Shown: piece by piece, positions 40,325 to 50,367 of the stretch
Layout of the letters: each line of letters starts with the position of its first letter
How positions within the stretch are numbered: the first letter of the stretch is position 1
Assembly: GCF_000518745.1 (NCBI RefSeq)
Contig: NZ_JAEE01000007.1
Span: forward strand, 1 to 64,000
Source: Phaseolibacter flectens ATCC 12775
GTDB lineage: Bacteria > Pseudomonadota > Gammaproteobacteria > Enterobacterales > Enterobacteriaceae
Reading direction: 5' to 3'
Length of the DNA: 64,000 bases
Position numbers and translations under genes: made by a program
Notes under the pieces: generated by a model
What the model was told of the DNA's origin: nothing
The model's input: only the letters and a program-made list of their open reading frames with translations
Databases searched by the model: none

Positions 40325-41423
40325 TTATAAGCCGGCTTTTAAGCTCGCTTCAATAAAACGGTCAAGATCACCGTCTAACACGGCCTGAGTGTTACGGTTT
40401 TCAACACCGGTGCGTAAGTCTTTGATTCTGGAGTCATCCAGCACATAGGAACGGATCTGACTGCCCCAGCCAATGTCAGATTTATTGTCTTCCAACGCCT
40501 GTTTTTCTGCATTTTTTTTCTGCATTTCTAGCTCATACAGTTTTGCTTTGAGCTGTTTCATCGCCTGATCTTTGTTTTTATGCTGAGAGCGATCGTTCTG
40601 GCACTGAGCCACAGTATTAGTTGGTAGGTGGGTGATACGTACCGCTGACTCAGTCCGGTTGACGTGCTGCCCCCCCGCGCCAGAAGCACGATAGACATCG
40701 ATACGCAGATCGGCAGGATTAATTTCAATATCAATGTCATCCTCAACTTCAGGATAGACAAAAGCCGAGCTGAAGGAAGTATGGCGTCGGCCACCTGAAT
40801 CAAACGGACTTTTACGAACCAGACGGTGGACCCCCGTTTCCGTCCTCAACCAGCCAAAGGCATAGTCGCCAGAAATCCGCACTGTCGCCGATTTGATCCC
40901 TGCGACATCACCATCCGATACTTCGATCACCTCGGTTTTAAAGCCTTTATCTTCAGCCCAGCGCAGATACATACGTAACAGCATGTTTGCCCAATCCTGC
41001 GCTTCTGTCCCGCCGGATCCCGCCTGCAGATCAATATAACAGTCGGCGCTATCATGCGCGCCCGAAAACATCCGGCGAAATTCTAGCTCGGACATTTTTT
41101 TTTCAAGATCTTCTAATTCTACGACCGCTTCATTGAAGGTTTCTTCGTCATCAGCCTCAACAGCCAATTCCAGCAGTCCCTGAACATCCTCCAACCCTTG
41201 CTCTAATTTATCAAAGGTCGTGACAATCACTTCTAAAGAGGCGCGTTCTTTGCCTAACGCCTGAGCTCGTTCAGGCTCATTCCAAACATCTGGTTGCTCA
41301 AGTTCCGCATTGACTTCTTCCAGACGTTCATTTTTCGCATCATAGTCAAAGATACCCCCGAAGCACTGCACTGCGCTCAGCGAGGTCCTGAATATGATTT
41401 TTGACCGGATTTATTTCAAACAT
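40325..41423 (-). CDS. prfB: Peptide chain release factor 2, with programmed +1 frameshift
   Basis: RF2 ends translation at UGA and UAA. The full gene starts at ATG 41423 ([18 protein letters not shown]), reaches an in-frame UGA as codon 26, and continues in the +1 frame to 40325. The downstream frame carries the anticodon-like SPF tripeptide ([11 protein letters not shown]) and the catalytic GGQ ([11 protein letters not shown]). The uninterrupted frame alone would lack the true N terminus. Lies in xerD-dsbC-recJ-prfB-lysS order. Confidence 0.97.
41346..41360 (-). promoter_or_regulatory. prfB autoregulatory frameshift site
   Basis: The minus strand reads CGGGGGTATCTTTGAC: an internal Shine-Dalgarno-like GGGGG three bases before the slippery CTT, followed by UGA (41346-41348) and C. 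This is the classic arrangement by which low RF2 activity permits the +1 shift. It matches E. coli except for C in place of A before the G run. Confidence 0.95.
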
Positions 41424-41555
41424 GATGTTAATTCTTCATTGGACGATTAATGACTTGATTTAAGCCCGACAGTGTACCGCAAAGGACATAACCTGTGTAT
41501 CCCTTAATCAAAGGAATTGTTGCAGGATCTGCATCGCGTTGCTGCAGTCGCAAGC

Positions 41556-43274
41556 TCACGGCCAAAGGTGCTCTATCATTAATTGCAAGGTTCGATGGCC
41601 ACGGAATACATTGACATCTAGCCGATACGCCAAGGTGACTTCTTTAATCGAAGGATCAGGCCAAAGGCTATTATCAATGTTAAAAGCAATGCCATCTACC
41701 AGTACGGATCCTGGAATGGATTCAAGTAATAATTTAAGGTGGCGCCCAGCCAACAGTTTTTGTTGCAAAATACGAAACCGGCCATCAAATACCGGTTCGG
41801 GGAAGGCTTGCCCCCAAGGTCCGCTTGCACGCAGCATTGTGGCTGTATCCAATGTCATTTCTTGTGGACTCAGTTCACCATCAGACCAAATGACCCCTTG
41901 TTTATTTTCATCAGTCAGAAAACTGGCGACAACTTCATCAAAACAGCGACTGAAGGTTTGGAAAGCCTCTTCTGGTAAGGTCAGTCCCGCCGCCATAGCA
42001 TGCCCACCGAACTTATCAATCAAGTTTGGATACAATACATGAATACGTTCCAGCACATCTCTTAAATGCACACCGGCAATCGAACGCCCTGATCCCTTTA
42101 ATAATCCTCCCCCTGCTGGCGCAAAGGCAATAATCGGTCGATTAAAGCGTTCTTTTAACCGGGAGGCCAGAATACCGACAACGCCTTGATGCCAATCCGG
42201 ATGATAGAATGCCATGCCTGACGGCGAGTCCGCCGAGTCTGGGATAAGCTCACGACAGATGACCAAGGCTTCTTGCTGCATGGTCTGCTCAATCTCTTTA
42301 CGTGTCTGATTCAGGGCATCCAATTCATTGGCAAGGATCCGCGCTTGTCCCATGTCAGTGCTGAGCAATAATGCCACGCCATGTGACATGTCATCCAATC
42401 GCCCAGCTGCATTCAACCTTGGACCAAGGGCAAAACCTAAATCACTGGCCACCAAATCCGCTGCTGGCCGATTGGCGATTTCCAATAAGGCTTTGATCCC
42501 TGCACGGCATTGACCAGCCCGGATCCGCGCCAACCCCTGAGCAACTAAGATGCGATTATTGCTGTCCAGTGGCACGACATCGGCCACCGTGCCCAAGGCA
42601 ACCAGATCCAATAGCTCAGCCAAATTGGGTTCCGGTCGTTCAACAAAGGCGTGAGCTTGGCGTAAAGCGGCTCTTAACGCCAACATTAAATAAAAGGCCA
42701 CCCCAACACCTGCTAAGGATTTTGATGCAAACTGGCATTCAGGCAAATTAGGATTAACAATAGCAGCAGCGGCTGGCAGACGGTTAGCGGGTAAATGGTG
42801 ATCGGTAATGATCACCTCAATGCCTGCCGCATTTGCCACCTCAACGCCTTGGATTGAGGAGATGCCATTATCCACCGTCAGAATAAGCTCTGCCCCTTCT
42901 GCCAGTGCAAGTGAAACAACGTCAGGGCTGAGACCATAGCCTTGCTCAAAACGATTAGGAATAATATAACTGAGGTTATTGGCTCCCATCGATCGTAGGG
43001 CTATCAGACACAACGCAGTGCTAGTCGCGCCATCGGCATCAAAGTCACCCACAATGACGATTTTACGTTGTGACTGCAAAGCGGTTTGCAAAACCTGTAC
43101 GGCTTGTTCAATGCCAGAAAGGGATTGCCAAGGCAGCAGTTTAGCAAGTCCCTTATCCAATTGTTCGGTGCAGGTCACACCGCGGGCGTGATAGAGCCGT
43201 TGCAACAATGGTGACAGTCCGTCGCCAAGTTGCCCCTTGCTTGCCGATTGCCGACGACGTAATTCAATAGACAT
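41556..43274 (-). CDS. recJ: Single-stranded-DNA-specific exonuclease RecJ
   Basis: A 5'-3' ssDNA exonuclease in recombination and mismatch repair. DHH-family motifs are VGDFDADGATST, TVDNGISS and TDHHLPANRLP; DHHA1 motif GGHAMAAGL follows. ATG at 43274 has AGGA about ten bases upstream; a GTG three codons earlier lies too close to it. Product 572 residues, as in E. coli (577). Nineteen bases after dsbC. Confidence 0.96.
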   Translation of the reverse strand: MSIELRRRQSASKGQLGDGLSPLLQRLYHARGVTCTEQLDKGLAKLLPWQSLSGIEQAVQVLQTALQSQRKIVIVGDFDADGATSTALCLIALRSMGANNLSYIIPNRFEQGYGLSPDVVSLALAEGAELILTVDNGISSIQGVEVANAAGIEVIITDHHLPANRLPAAAAIVNPNLPECQFASKSLAGVGVAFYLMLALRAALRQAHAFVERPEPNLAELLDLVALGTVADVVPLDSNNRILVAQGLARIRAGQCRAGIKALLEIANRPAADLVASDLGFALGPRLNAAGRLDDMSHGVALLLSTDMGQARILANELDALNQTRKEIEQTMQQEALVICRELIPDSADSPSGMAFYHPDWHQGVVGILASRLKERFNRPIIAFAPAGGGLLKGSGRSIAGVHLRDVLERIHVLYPNLIDKFGGHAMAAGLTLPEEAFQTFSRCFDEVVASFLTDENKQGVIWSDGELSPQEMTLDTATMLRASGPWGQAFPEPVFDGRFRILQQKLLAGRHLKLLLESIPGSVLVDGIAFNIDNSLWPDPSIKEVTLAYRLDVNVFRGHRTLQLMIEHLWP

Positions 43275-43292
43275 CAAAACCACATCCTGGGT

Positions 43293-43997
43293 TTACTTAC
43301 CTTGTCGTTTATCCAGGAACTGTTTCAGCTCATTGGGCCCTTGATAACCCGGAATCAGTGTACCATCATCCAATATTATCGCTGGCGTCCCCTGAATACC
43401 AAATAACAGACCTAACTGATAGTGTTGCCCAATCTCGATTGAACAATTTTTTTCTGGGGGTGTTTTTCCTTTCATCGCCGCATCAAGTGCGCTTTTCTTG
43501 TCCTCGGCACACCAGACTGACTCCATTTGCCGGGCCACTTTACCGGTCAGTCCCTCACGAGGGAAAGCCAAATAACGAACAGTGATGCCTAACGCATTAT
43601 AGTCAGCGATTTGCTGATGTAATTTATGGCAATAGCCGCAAGTGATATCAGTAAACACTGTCACCACATATTGCTGCTTAGGTGCCTTGTAGACCACCAT
43701 CTGATCACTGAATTGCTGTAATTTTTCCGCCAGCATTTTGAATGTTAAATTGGCAGGCGATTGTGTACTGATATCATATAGCGGCCCTTCGATCATATGA
43801 CGGCCATCCTTAGTGACATACAGTACCATGTTATCTGTGATGACCGTTTTAATCTCCGGCAAGGGTGACGCTTGGATTTCCTTCACATTTATACCCAGTT
43901 TCCCTAGGCTTTGCCGAATAGCGGTATCATTGGCTTGCGATTGACAAGTGCAGATCGCGAGACAAAGTGAAAATAATCCGAATATTTTTTTCATCAT
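43293..43997 (-). CDS. dsbC: Periplasmic disulfide isomerase DsbC
   Basis: A dimeric thiol-disulfide isomerase that corrects wrong disulfides. It has a signal peptide (IFGLFSLCLAICTCQSQA), a dimerisation domain and a thioredoxin fold with the CGYC active site at residues 120-123, plus cis-proline segment QGTPAIIL. 234 residues versus 236 in E. coli. Lies between xerD and recJ as usual. Possible clients include the cysteine-bearing pilins of this window. Confidence 0.96.
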   Translation of the reverse strand: MMKKIFGLFSLCLAICTCQSQANDTAIRQSLGKLGINVKEIQASPLPEIKTVITDNMVLYVTKDGRHMIEGPLYDISTQSPANLTFKMLAEKLQQFSDQMVVYKAPKQQYVVTVFTDITCGYCHKLHQQIADYNALGITVRYLAFPREGLTGKVARQMESVWCAEDKKSALDAAMKGKTPPEKNCSIEIGQHYQLGLLFGIQGTPAIILDDGTLIPGYQGPNELKQFLDKRQGK

Positions 43998-44026
43998 GTA
44001 AATAATCCTGTGACACCCTAGCCCAG

Positions 44027-44929
44027 TCAGGCTCGTGGATGATGTTGCTGGTGTAATTGGCGCAGTCGCTCATTAGCAACATGCGTGTAAATTTGTGTGG
44101 TTGATAGATTACTGTGTCCCAGTAACATTTGTACCACTCTTAAATCTGCTCCATGGTTAAGCAAATGCGTTGCAAACGCATGGCGAAGCACATGGGGGGA
44201 CAATCTCTCACTTTCAATATCGGCTTGTGAGGCATAATGTTTGATCCTATGCCAGAATGTCTGTCGAGTCATTCGCTGCCCCCGTTTACTGGGGAATAAA
44301 ACATCAATCGTCACCCCATTCAATAACCAAGGCCGCCCATATTGAAGATAATGTTCAATCCAATAACGCGCCTCTTCCCCTAAAGGGACTAAACGCTCTT
44401 TGTTACCTTTGCCAATGATTCTCACCACACCTTGTCGCAGACTGATGTCTGTCAGGTTTAATGAGACCAGCTCAGAGACCCTGAGACCTGTTGCATAAAG
44501 TACTTCCAACATGGCCTTATCTCTTAATTGCAACGGATCCTGCTGATCAGGCGCATTTAACAATCGCTCGACTTGCGATTCGTTGAGATCTTTCGGCAAG
44601 CGCTGTCCCAATCTGGGGGATGACAATAGCGCACTGGGATCATCTTCACGCAAATTTTCTCGGTAGAGATATTGAAATAATCGCCGCATCGCACTGAGCA
44701 AACGAGCCGAGCTGCTATTTTTATAGCCACCTTGTAATCTTTCAGCCAAGAAGGATTGTAACCCGTCAACCGTAACAGTTAAAAACAAATTTTCTCTGCT
44801 ATCTAACCAATCGCTCAACTGCAACAAATCTCGTCGATATGAATCCAGTGTATTTTGCGCAAGGTTACACTCAACCCAGATCGTATCAAGAAACTGATCA
44901 ATAAGCTGTCGATTTTTGTCAACAGACAT
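44027..44929 (-). CDS. xerD: Site-specific tyrosine recombinase XerD
   Basis: With XerC it resolves chromosome dimers at dif. The 300-residue protein has an N-terminal SAM-like core-binding domain and catalytic residues visible in ATGLRVSELV (Arg), IGKGNKERLVPL (Lys), HVLRHAFATHLL (His, Arg), LGHSNLSTTQIYTHV (His and Tyr nucleophile). ATG at 44929 follows CAGGAG; the longer frame is not supported. First gene of the xerD-lysS string; divergent from fldB. Confidence 0.97.
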   Translation of the reverse strand: MSVDKNRQLIDQFLDTIWVECNLAQNTLDSYRRDLLQLSDWLDSRENLFLTVTVDGLQSFLAERLQGGYKNSSSARLLSAMRRLFQYLYRENLREDDPSALLSSPRLGQRLPKDLNESQVERLLNAPDQQDPLQLRDKAMLEVLYATGLRVSELVSLNLTDISLRQGVVRIIGKGNKERLVPLGEEARYWIEHYLQYGRPWLLNGVTIDVLFPSKRGQRMTRQTFWHRIKHYASQADIESERLSPHVLRHAFATHLLNHGADLRVVQMLLGHSNLSTTQIYTHVANERLRQLHQQHHPRA

Positions 44930-45078
44930 AGATAAATCACTCCTGTCTCGCCACCTGTGGACTGGACTTATTAGAAAAAAAGCACAACCTGTTCGCACTA
45001 TTATGCCTTAAAATCTCGGCTCGGGTTGAGTTTCTGTTAGAATGCTCCACTTCATTGTATTCGAGAGCCGATTTTACT

Positions 45079-45606
45079 ATGACAATTGGTCTTTTCTATG
45101 GTTCAAGTACCTGCTATACCGAAATGGCAGCAGAAAAAATTCGCGATTACCTCGGCGATGATATCGTCACTCTACATAATCTTAACTCGACGCCCGTCGC
45201 CCGTATGCAAAAGTATCCAATCCTTATCATGGGTATCCCGACTTGGGATTTTGGTGAACTGCAAGAAGACTGGGAAGCGGCATGGTCATCACTCGCTGAA
45301 CTTGATCTAAAAGGAAAAATTGTTGCCCTCTATGGGCTTGGCGATCAAGAAGAATACGGCGAATGGTTTCTCGATGCGCTAGGTATGCTGCATGACCTTT
45401 TGGCAGTAAAGGGCGTTGAGTTTGTAGGCGATTGGCCTGCCAGCGGTTACCAATTTACCAGTACGAAAGCCCTGAACAAAGACGGGGATAAATTTGTCGG
45501 TTTAGCGCTCGATGATATCACCCAGTTTGAACAAACCGATCGACGGATTGCTGACTGGTGTGATCAAATCCTGACTGAAATGGCGCTGCTCACACAACGT
45601 GAATAA
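45079..45606 (+). CDS. fldB: Flavodoxin 2
   Basis: A small FMN electron carrier. It shows the phosphate-binding loop [16 protein letters not shown], the [14 protein letters not shown] loop and [13 protein letters not shown] near the isoalloxazine ring, all in FldB style. ATG at 45079 gives 175 residues (E. coli FldB 173). Divergent from xerD with 149 bases between. No strong ribosome-binding site. Confidence 0.95.
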   Translation: MTIGLFYGSSTCYTEMAAEKIRDYLGDDIVTLHNLNSTPVARMQKYPILIMGIPTWDFGELQEDWEAAWSSLAELDLKGKIVALYGLGDQEEYGEWFLDALGMLHDLLAVKGVEFVGDWPASGYQFTSTKALNKDGDKFVGLALDDITQFEQTDRRIADWCDQILTEMALLTQRE

Positions 45607-45977
45607 TCACCGGTTAATTAGCCTGTGACTCACTCGCCATCGGTTCCACTTCCTGTTTTTCTTTTTCCTTCAACGGGAAAAGGATAACGGATCTCATTGA
45701 TGGCTGAGATCGTTTCTAAGACGAAATGCACAATGTAACCGGTTATCCTTCCTACAGGCTATGGTGACGGTTTAAACTGCATAAACTGCATAAACTGCAT
45801 AAACTGCATAAACTGCATAAACTGTCTAACGCCTTTGGGGTACGATGAAAGGTGAACAGCCCGCAAGGTGCGGCAAAAGCCTTGGCTGCCGTATGGTCTG
45901 GATCTCTCGATCGACGCAGATAAAAAACGATCGCCACGACCTTCTGCAACTCTGTCAGTTGATCAGTCTCCCGCGAC
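45607..45977. other. fldB-ygfX intergenic region
   Basis: Lies between two converging genes. It contains a short hairpin (45690-45696 with 45705-45711) and a nine-base minisatellite at 45774-45824. The minus-strand frame across the minisatellite (repeated Leu-Cys-Ser) is a by-product of the repeat. No gene seen. Confidence 0.7.
45774..45824. repeat. Nine-base minisatellite, AAACTGCAT x 5.7
   Basis: Five perfect copies of AAACTGCAT run from 45774 to 45818, followed by a sixth unit that keeps only AAACTG. The repeat is in the 3' intergenic area of both fldB and ygfX. Copy number is likely variable between strains by slippage. Confidence 0.95.
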
Positions 45978-46397
45978 TCACTGCCAATGCCGTTCTCGGC
46001 AAGTTAACCAGTACATGCGTAACCACCGCCAATCCGCTTCACTCATGCTATCTCGCAGTAACCAAAAACTGACTTGCTGCTTGGTATTGACTAACGTCAG
46101 ATGGACGGCAAAAGGGAGCCAGCCTGCTTGTCCTTTAAGTTGCCAACATTGTCCTTGCCATAACCACTGCGCTTGATCATTGATTTTAATGATCCCCAGT
46201 AACTGAGATTGCCAACGGCGCAACGCCAGTTGTAATTCCGTCAGAGCGAATACGACCAAGATCAGTCGCGAAAAAAAGGCAAGCGCTGACCATGGTGGTA
46301 ACAATACCAATAAAATTAACAGTAACTGGGTGCATCGCAACCAGTGACGCGCCATGCTTGAAACCTTTAACTCAGTCTGCCACAGGACCGCGGGCAT
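45978..46397 (-). CDS. ygfX: YgfX (CptA) membrane protein
   Basis: A small inner-membrane protein with two N-terminal helices (LLLILLVLLPPWSALAFF and LILVVFALTELQLAL) and a cytoplasmic C-terminal domain with DSMSEADWRWLRMYW, matching E. coli YgfX. It was described as the toxin partner of SdhE affecting cytoskeletal proteins, though this is debated. Overlaps sdhE by 26 bases. Length 139 versus 135. Confidence 0.9.
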   Translation of the reverse strand: MPAVLWQTELKVSSMARHWLRCTQLLLILLVLLPPWSALAFFSRLILVVFALTELQLALRRWQSQLLGIIKINDQAQWLWQGQCWQLKGQAGWLPFAVHLTLVNTKQQVSFWLLRDSMSEADWRWLRMYWLTCRERHWQ

Positions 46398-46659
46398 GAT
46401 TACGTGCTCGGATCAGCGCCACCATATCATTTAATTCAGGATCCACGGGATGACCATAGCCCATCAGCCAATTAAAGAGATCAGGATCATCGGCTTTAAG
46501 TAAGGCGATAAAACCACGTTGTTGTTGTACTGTCAGGCTGCGATATTCATATTTAAAAAAAGGTTTCAACGCGATATCCAGTTCTAGCATCCCTCTACGA
46601 CATGCCCACTGGATCCGTGAATAGTCATCAATATTGATATTAGAAAGTTGAGTTGGCAC
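46372..46659 (-). CDS. sdhE: SdhE, FAD assembly factor for succinate dehydrogenase
   Basis: It attaches FAD covalently to SdhA and FrdA. The key RGxxE motif is present in WACRRGMLELD, and DDPDLFNWLMGYGHP is almost as in E. coli. The start is GTG at 46659 with AAGGATAAGG upstream; no ATG is available before the conserved part. Product 95 residues (E. coli 88). Divergent from ygfZ. Confidence 0.95.
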   Translation of the reverse strand: MPTQLSNINIDDYSRIQWACRRGMLELDIALKPFFKYEYRSLTVQQQRGFIALLKADDPDLFNWLMGYGHPVDPELNDMVALIRARNHARGPVAD

Positions 46660-46933
46660 GCGAGCCTTATCCTTTTAGTAAACTGAATCAGAGGTAAAGT
46701 CTACCCTAGCTTTGCTAAAAACGGCAGTGTCAATCATCAGCTAAGCGTGTCTTATCGCATTTTTCTCCTATTGGCCCATGCAGTTGAGCATCCTCCTGTC
46801 ACGCATCACGCTTTGCCCCTTTCAACCGGTGGCACTTTGAGGAATAATAGCAGTTCACACCGCCGTCACAGACTGAGCGCAAGTTTATTATTTCCGTCTC
46901 AATCTTTGTTTATCAACATAAAAGGATCGTGCC

Positions 46934-47935
46934 ATGTCGCAGCCTCTTGATAATAGAAACCCAATTAAGCCTTCTGGCGATCTGACTTTCAGTTTATGTT
47001 TATTGCAAGATTGGGCTCTCACTCGTGTCAATGGACCTGACAGTCACCGCTATCTACAAGGGCAATTAACCCAAGATATCGACGCCCTGAGTCCAGCACA
47101 ACATACACTCGCCGGTCACTGTGATGCTAAAGGGAAATTGTGGAGCCCCTTACGCCTATTTCGCCAACATGATGGCTTCGCCTATTTGCTGCGACGAGAG
47201 GTGCAGCAGCAACAGATGGCAGAATTAAAAAAATATGCGGTGTTTTCCCGCTTGACCATCGAGGCAGATACCGATCATGTTTTATTGGCCGCAGCTGGAA
47301 AATTAGCCCGAGAGGCATTACGTTCTTTTTTTAGCCAATTGCCTGATGCCACCCAAGCCTGTATTCATAGCGAAAATGCAACACTCTTATGGCTTAATCA
47401 TCCCATCGAACGCTTTATTTTGATCGTATCACCCGCGCTGGCTGAAACCCTACTCACTGAATTGGCTGAGGCTCGAGTCAATGAAACTCAGTGGCTTGCA
47501 CTGGAGATTGAAGCTGGTATCCCAGTGATTGATCTCGTTAATAGTGGGCAATTTATCCCCCAAGCCCTCAATTTACAGTACCTTGATGCCATCAACTTTA
47601 AAAAGGGCTGTTACGCTGGCCAAGAAATGGTTGCGCGAGCAAAATACCGTGGCGCGAACAAACGCGCACTGTTTTGGCTGTCCGCGTCAACAACGTTTGC
47701 AACCCTACCCGCTGCAGGCGAGGATCTGGAACTTAAACTGGGTGATAACTGGCGCCGCACTGGCACGGTACTGAGTGCCGTCAGCCTCGCACCCGATACA
47801 CTGTGGGTTCAAGCGGTGCTCAGTCATGATCTGCCAGCAGATGCCCTGCTGCGTCCAACCGGTCAACCACAGGTTGAACTGCATCTCCGTCCCTTACCCT
47901 ATGCACTGGACAGCCAGTCGCTGAATCAAGTTTAA
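46934..47935 (+). CDS. ygfZ: Folate-dependent Fe-S cluster protein YgfZ
   Basis: A tetrahydrofolate-binding protein related to GcvT, needed for repair or synthesis of some Fe-S enzymes such as MiaB. The hallmark KGCYAGQE motif with its functional Cys lies near residues 223-230, with FIPQALNLQYLDAINF before it. ATG at 46934 follows AAAGGA. Length 333 (E. coli 326). Convergent with trhA, 4 bases apart. Confidence 0.95.
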   Translation: MSQPLDNRNPIKPSGDLTFSLCLLQDWALTRVNGPDSHRYLQGQLTQDIDALSPAQHTLAGHCDAKGKLWSPLRLFRQHDGFAYLLRREVQQQQMAELKKYAVFSRLTIEADTDHVLLAAAGKLAREALRSFFSQLPDATQACIHSENATLLWLNHPIERFILIVSPALAETLLTELAEARVNETQWLALEIEAGIPVIDLVNSGQFIPQALNLQYLDAINFKKGCYAGQEMVARAKYRGANKRALFWLSASTTFATLPAAGEDLELKLGDNWRRTGTVLSAVSLAPDTLWVQAVLSHDLPADALLRPTGQPQVELHLRPLPYALDSQSLNQV

Positions 47936-47939
47936 TGAT

Positions 47940-48593
47940 TCAGCCTATATAAAAATAGATGGCGCAAAAATGACTGACTGCACCAGCCAGTACAAAACCG
48001 TGCCAAATGGCATGGTTAAACGGAATGCGCGGGTTGGCATAAAATATGACGCCCAACGAATAGATGATCCCCCCCAACACCAGTAACCAAACACAGGCGG
48101 GAGGAAGGCGAGTGGCCAACTGCCAAATCACCACTAAGGATAACCATCCCATCAGTAAATAGGTTATCAAGGATAAGGCGAGGAAACGATGCACAAAGTG
48201 AAGTTTGAATACAATCCCAAGCAACGCCAACGACCAAATCACGCCCATCAGGCTGTAAGCGAGCCTTGACTGCAATCCGATCATTAAAAAAGGGGTATAG
48301 GTGCCAGCAATAAGCAAATAAATGGCACAGTGATCCAGTTTTTTAAGCCTCAGCTTAATGGAAGCAGAGGCTACTCCGTGGTAGAGGGTCGAAGCTAGAA
48401 ATAATAAAATCATACTGCCACCGTACAGAGCATAGCTGATAATCTCGCAGAGAGAACCTTGATGATCAATGGCTTTATTCAGCAGTAAGCCTGTGCCGAG
48501 AATGGCAAAGACACAACCTAATCCATGGCTGACACTGTTGGCGATTTCTTCCGCTAATGGATAACGTGTTGCGGGTTGATGAGTCGTTGACAC
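47940..48593 (-). CDS. trhA: TrhA/HlyIII-family membrane protein
   Basis: A seven-helix integral membrane protein related to hemolysin III and PAQR receptors; E. coli TrhA (YqfA) is linked to membrane energetics. It has [23 protein letters not shown]-like [11 protein letters not shown] and the final [20 protein letters not shown] with the conserved His residues. Starts with GTG at 48593, preceded by GGGAGGCG. 217 residues. Confidence 0.92.
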   Translation of the reverse strand: MSTTHQPATRYPLAEEIANSVSHGLGCVFAILGTGLLLNKAIDHQGSLCEIISYALYGGSMILLFLASTLYHGVASASIKLRLKKLDHCAIYLLIAGTYTPFLMIGLQSRLAYSLMGVIWSLALLGIVFKLHFVHRFLALSLITYLLMGWLSLVVIWQLATRLPPACVWLLVLGGIIYSLGVIFYANPRIPFNHAIWHGFVLAGAVSHFCAIYFYIG

Positions 48594-49592
48594 TTTTCGC
48601 CTCCCTTTTTACATTGGAAAAATAATCGCTGCGGTCATGCAGTGGCAGCCTTTTTTATTCAGTGTACAAGTGTAAGCTAAAAATGCAATTTGACTTGTTT
48701 TTTATTACGTCATGTTTGAGTCAGGGCTATTTATCAATCAAAACGACCAACAATAATTCATTCGTTTACAGTGATCGGACTGAGGATCTAAAGCAGATCC
48801 ATAGGAACAACGCAACTTTTGCTACCATCCACACCCTTATGACAATTGCCCTGTTGGCGAGTATGCATTGCTGTAACCTCTCGAAAAACGTGATCTGTGC
48901 TACTCACCCTAACCGGCTCGAAGCTCCAATAGGGATACAACCATTTCACTTTGATGCTAGGACGTTAGGTCGACTTTATCAAGGTCATAAAAATCACGTC
49001 GTCATCCAATAGTGAACCACTTAATTTCAGTTTGACGCTGTTGAGTACGATCATGCGGGGGTTATTCAGGTGTTATCACCGCACACCTGAATGACGGATA
49101 AGAGAAATTCTATTATGTCGACATCGTTGTGTGAATGGCTGGAGAGATCATTTCTCGCAACATGATCGTGACCACCATTTGTCTTATGGATCGCTGTCGC
49201 AACGCGACTTTATCTCTCGATATGATAGCATTGGCTGTCTTTCAGAACTGAGACGATAATGGGTTTCATCCATTTACAATTTATCGGATTAGAAGTCGCA
49301 GCAATGCTACCCACTTATTGAATTAGCTAGTGGCTATGTTAAGGTGATCTTTTGGCCACAGTGTCTGTGGTTTGTCCTGCCTGCGATGCGAGGATGGGGG
49401 TTGTGCGCAACAGTAAGCGTACTTCAGGCCATTCACCTGATTTATCAGTCAGCCTTGCCATAAGACCTAACAGCGTGCCTTCATGTATCCCCCTCTCTAA
49501 TCCAAGCAAGCGCCAATCACGCATTGATATGGCTATGAATGAAGGCACCTCGCGTGCCATGACGAGCAGCGAGATTAACGCGCACTCGTCTA
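48594..49592. other. 1 kb region without a clear gene, at the former gcvTHP position
   Basis: Two short frames (plus 48662-49012 and minus 49339-49629) are open but match nothing I recognise, and the second overlaps pncA. A perfect 9-base inverted repeat lies at 49064-49092. In E. coli the gcvTHP operon and bglA lie in this interval; no trace of either, and no glycine riboswitch, was seen. Confidence 0.6.
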
Positions 49593-50303
49593 TCAGCATT
49601 GACCGTTGGTGATATTCAGTTTCCCGCACAAAGGCCCGCCAAGGGTAGGCGATGTCAGGATCTGTTGAGCATGAATAAAGTTGACACCTTGCTCTGCCAT
49701 ACGCTGTCGAGCCTGAATCAGAGAATCGTTAATATCAATCGCCCGACAGGCATCCTCAATGACCCAAACATCGAAACCGGCTTTACGACCATCAATGGCA
49801 CTGTAGGCCACACAAAAATCCGTGGCCAGACCCACCATAAAAATAGAGCGGATCCCTCTAGCATGCAAACAAGCCGCCAATCCCGTGCTGGTTTGACCAT
49901 CCGCTTCAAGAAAAGCAGAATAGCTATCAAGATGTTGATGCCAACCTTTGCGCAAGATAAGACTGGCCATCGGCAGCTGCAAATCTGGATGCAGTTCTGC
50001 TCCTCGCGTTCCCTGTATACAATGCGCTGGCCAAAGGCATTGTAGGCCATAGGGCATTTGGAACGTTTCAAAATTCTGTCTGTTGTCATGATTACTGGCA
50101 AAAGAGCAATGATCAGCCGGATGCCAATCTTGAGTTATGGCAACATGGTTGAAATGCGTGGCCAGCTGATTGATTAAAGGAACAATGGTGTCACCCTCAG
50201 CAACAGGCAATTCACCGCCCGGCATAAAACTATTTTGGACATCAATCACCAATAACAGGCTGTCAGCCGATTGGCAATGAGGTAACGCATCAGATTGTAT
50301 CAT
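49593..50303 (-). CDS. pncA: Nicotinamidase
   Basis: It hydrolyses nicotinamide to nicotinate for NAD salvage. The catalytic triad is D21 (VIDVQNSF), K119 (LRKGWH) and C164 (ATDFCVAYSA). Metal ligands D59 and H61 lie in QDWHPADHCSF. Length 236 is somewhat above E. coli PncA (213-219). It follows ubiI on the same strand after 64 bases; this neighbourhood is not the E. coli one. Confidence 0.95.
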   Translation of the reverse strand: MIQSDALPHCQSADSLLLVIDVQNSFMPGGELPVAEGDTIVPLINQLATHFNHVAITQDWHPADHCSFASNHDNRQNFETFQMPYGLQCLWPAHCIQGTRGAELHPDLQLPMASLILRKGWHQHLDSYSAFLEADGQTSTGLAACLHARGIRSIFMVGLATDFCVAYSAIDGRKAGFDVWVIEDACRAIDINDSLIQARQRMAEQGVNFIHAQQILTSPTLGGPLCGKLNITNGQC

Positions 50304-50367
50304 ATCGATCCTCCTAACCGGTCGTGTTCTCTTTGGTTCGCCTCACGCAGCGATGAACACGTTGATG

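Noticed and set aside
45774-45824. Possible CRISPR array
   Set aside because: Repeat units are nine bases and directly adjacent, with no spacers and no cas genes.
45752-45949. Minus-strand frame with repeated Leu-Cys-Ser
   Set aside because: It arises only from translating the nine-base minisatellite; no ribosome-binding site or homology.
48662-49012. 116-codon plus-strand frame between trhA and pncA
   Set aside because: No recognised motif, no clear ribosome-binding site and composition like non-coding DNA; kept only as part of the intergenic note.
48594-49592. Glycine riboswitch of a lost gcv operon
   Set aside because: No tandem aptamer-like conserved blocks could be recognised.
49339-49629. 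96-codon minus-strand frame overlapping the end of pncA, with a faint GLERGIHEG resemblance to Rpn-type nuclease tails
   Set aside because: The resemblance is a few residues only, and the frame overlaps an established gene in another phase.
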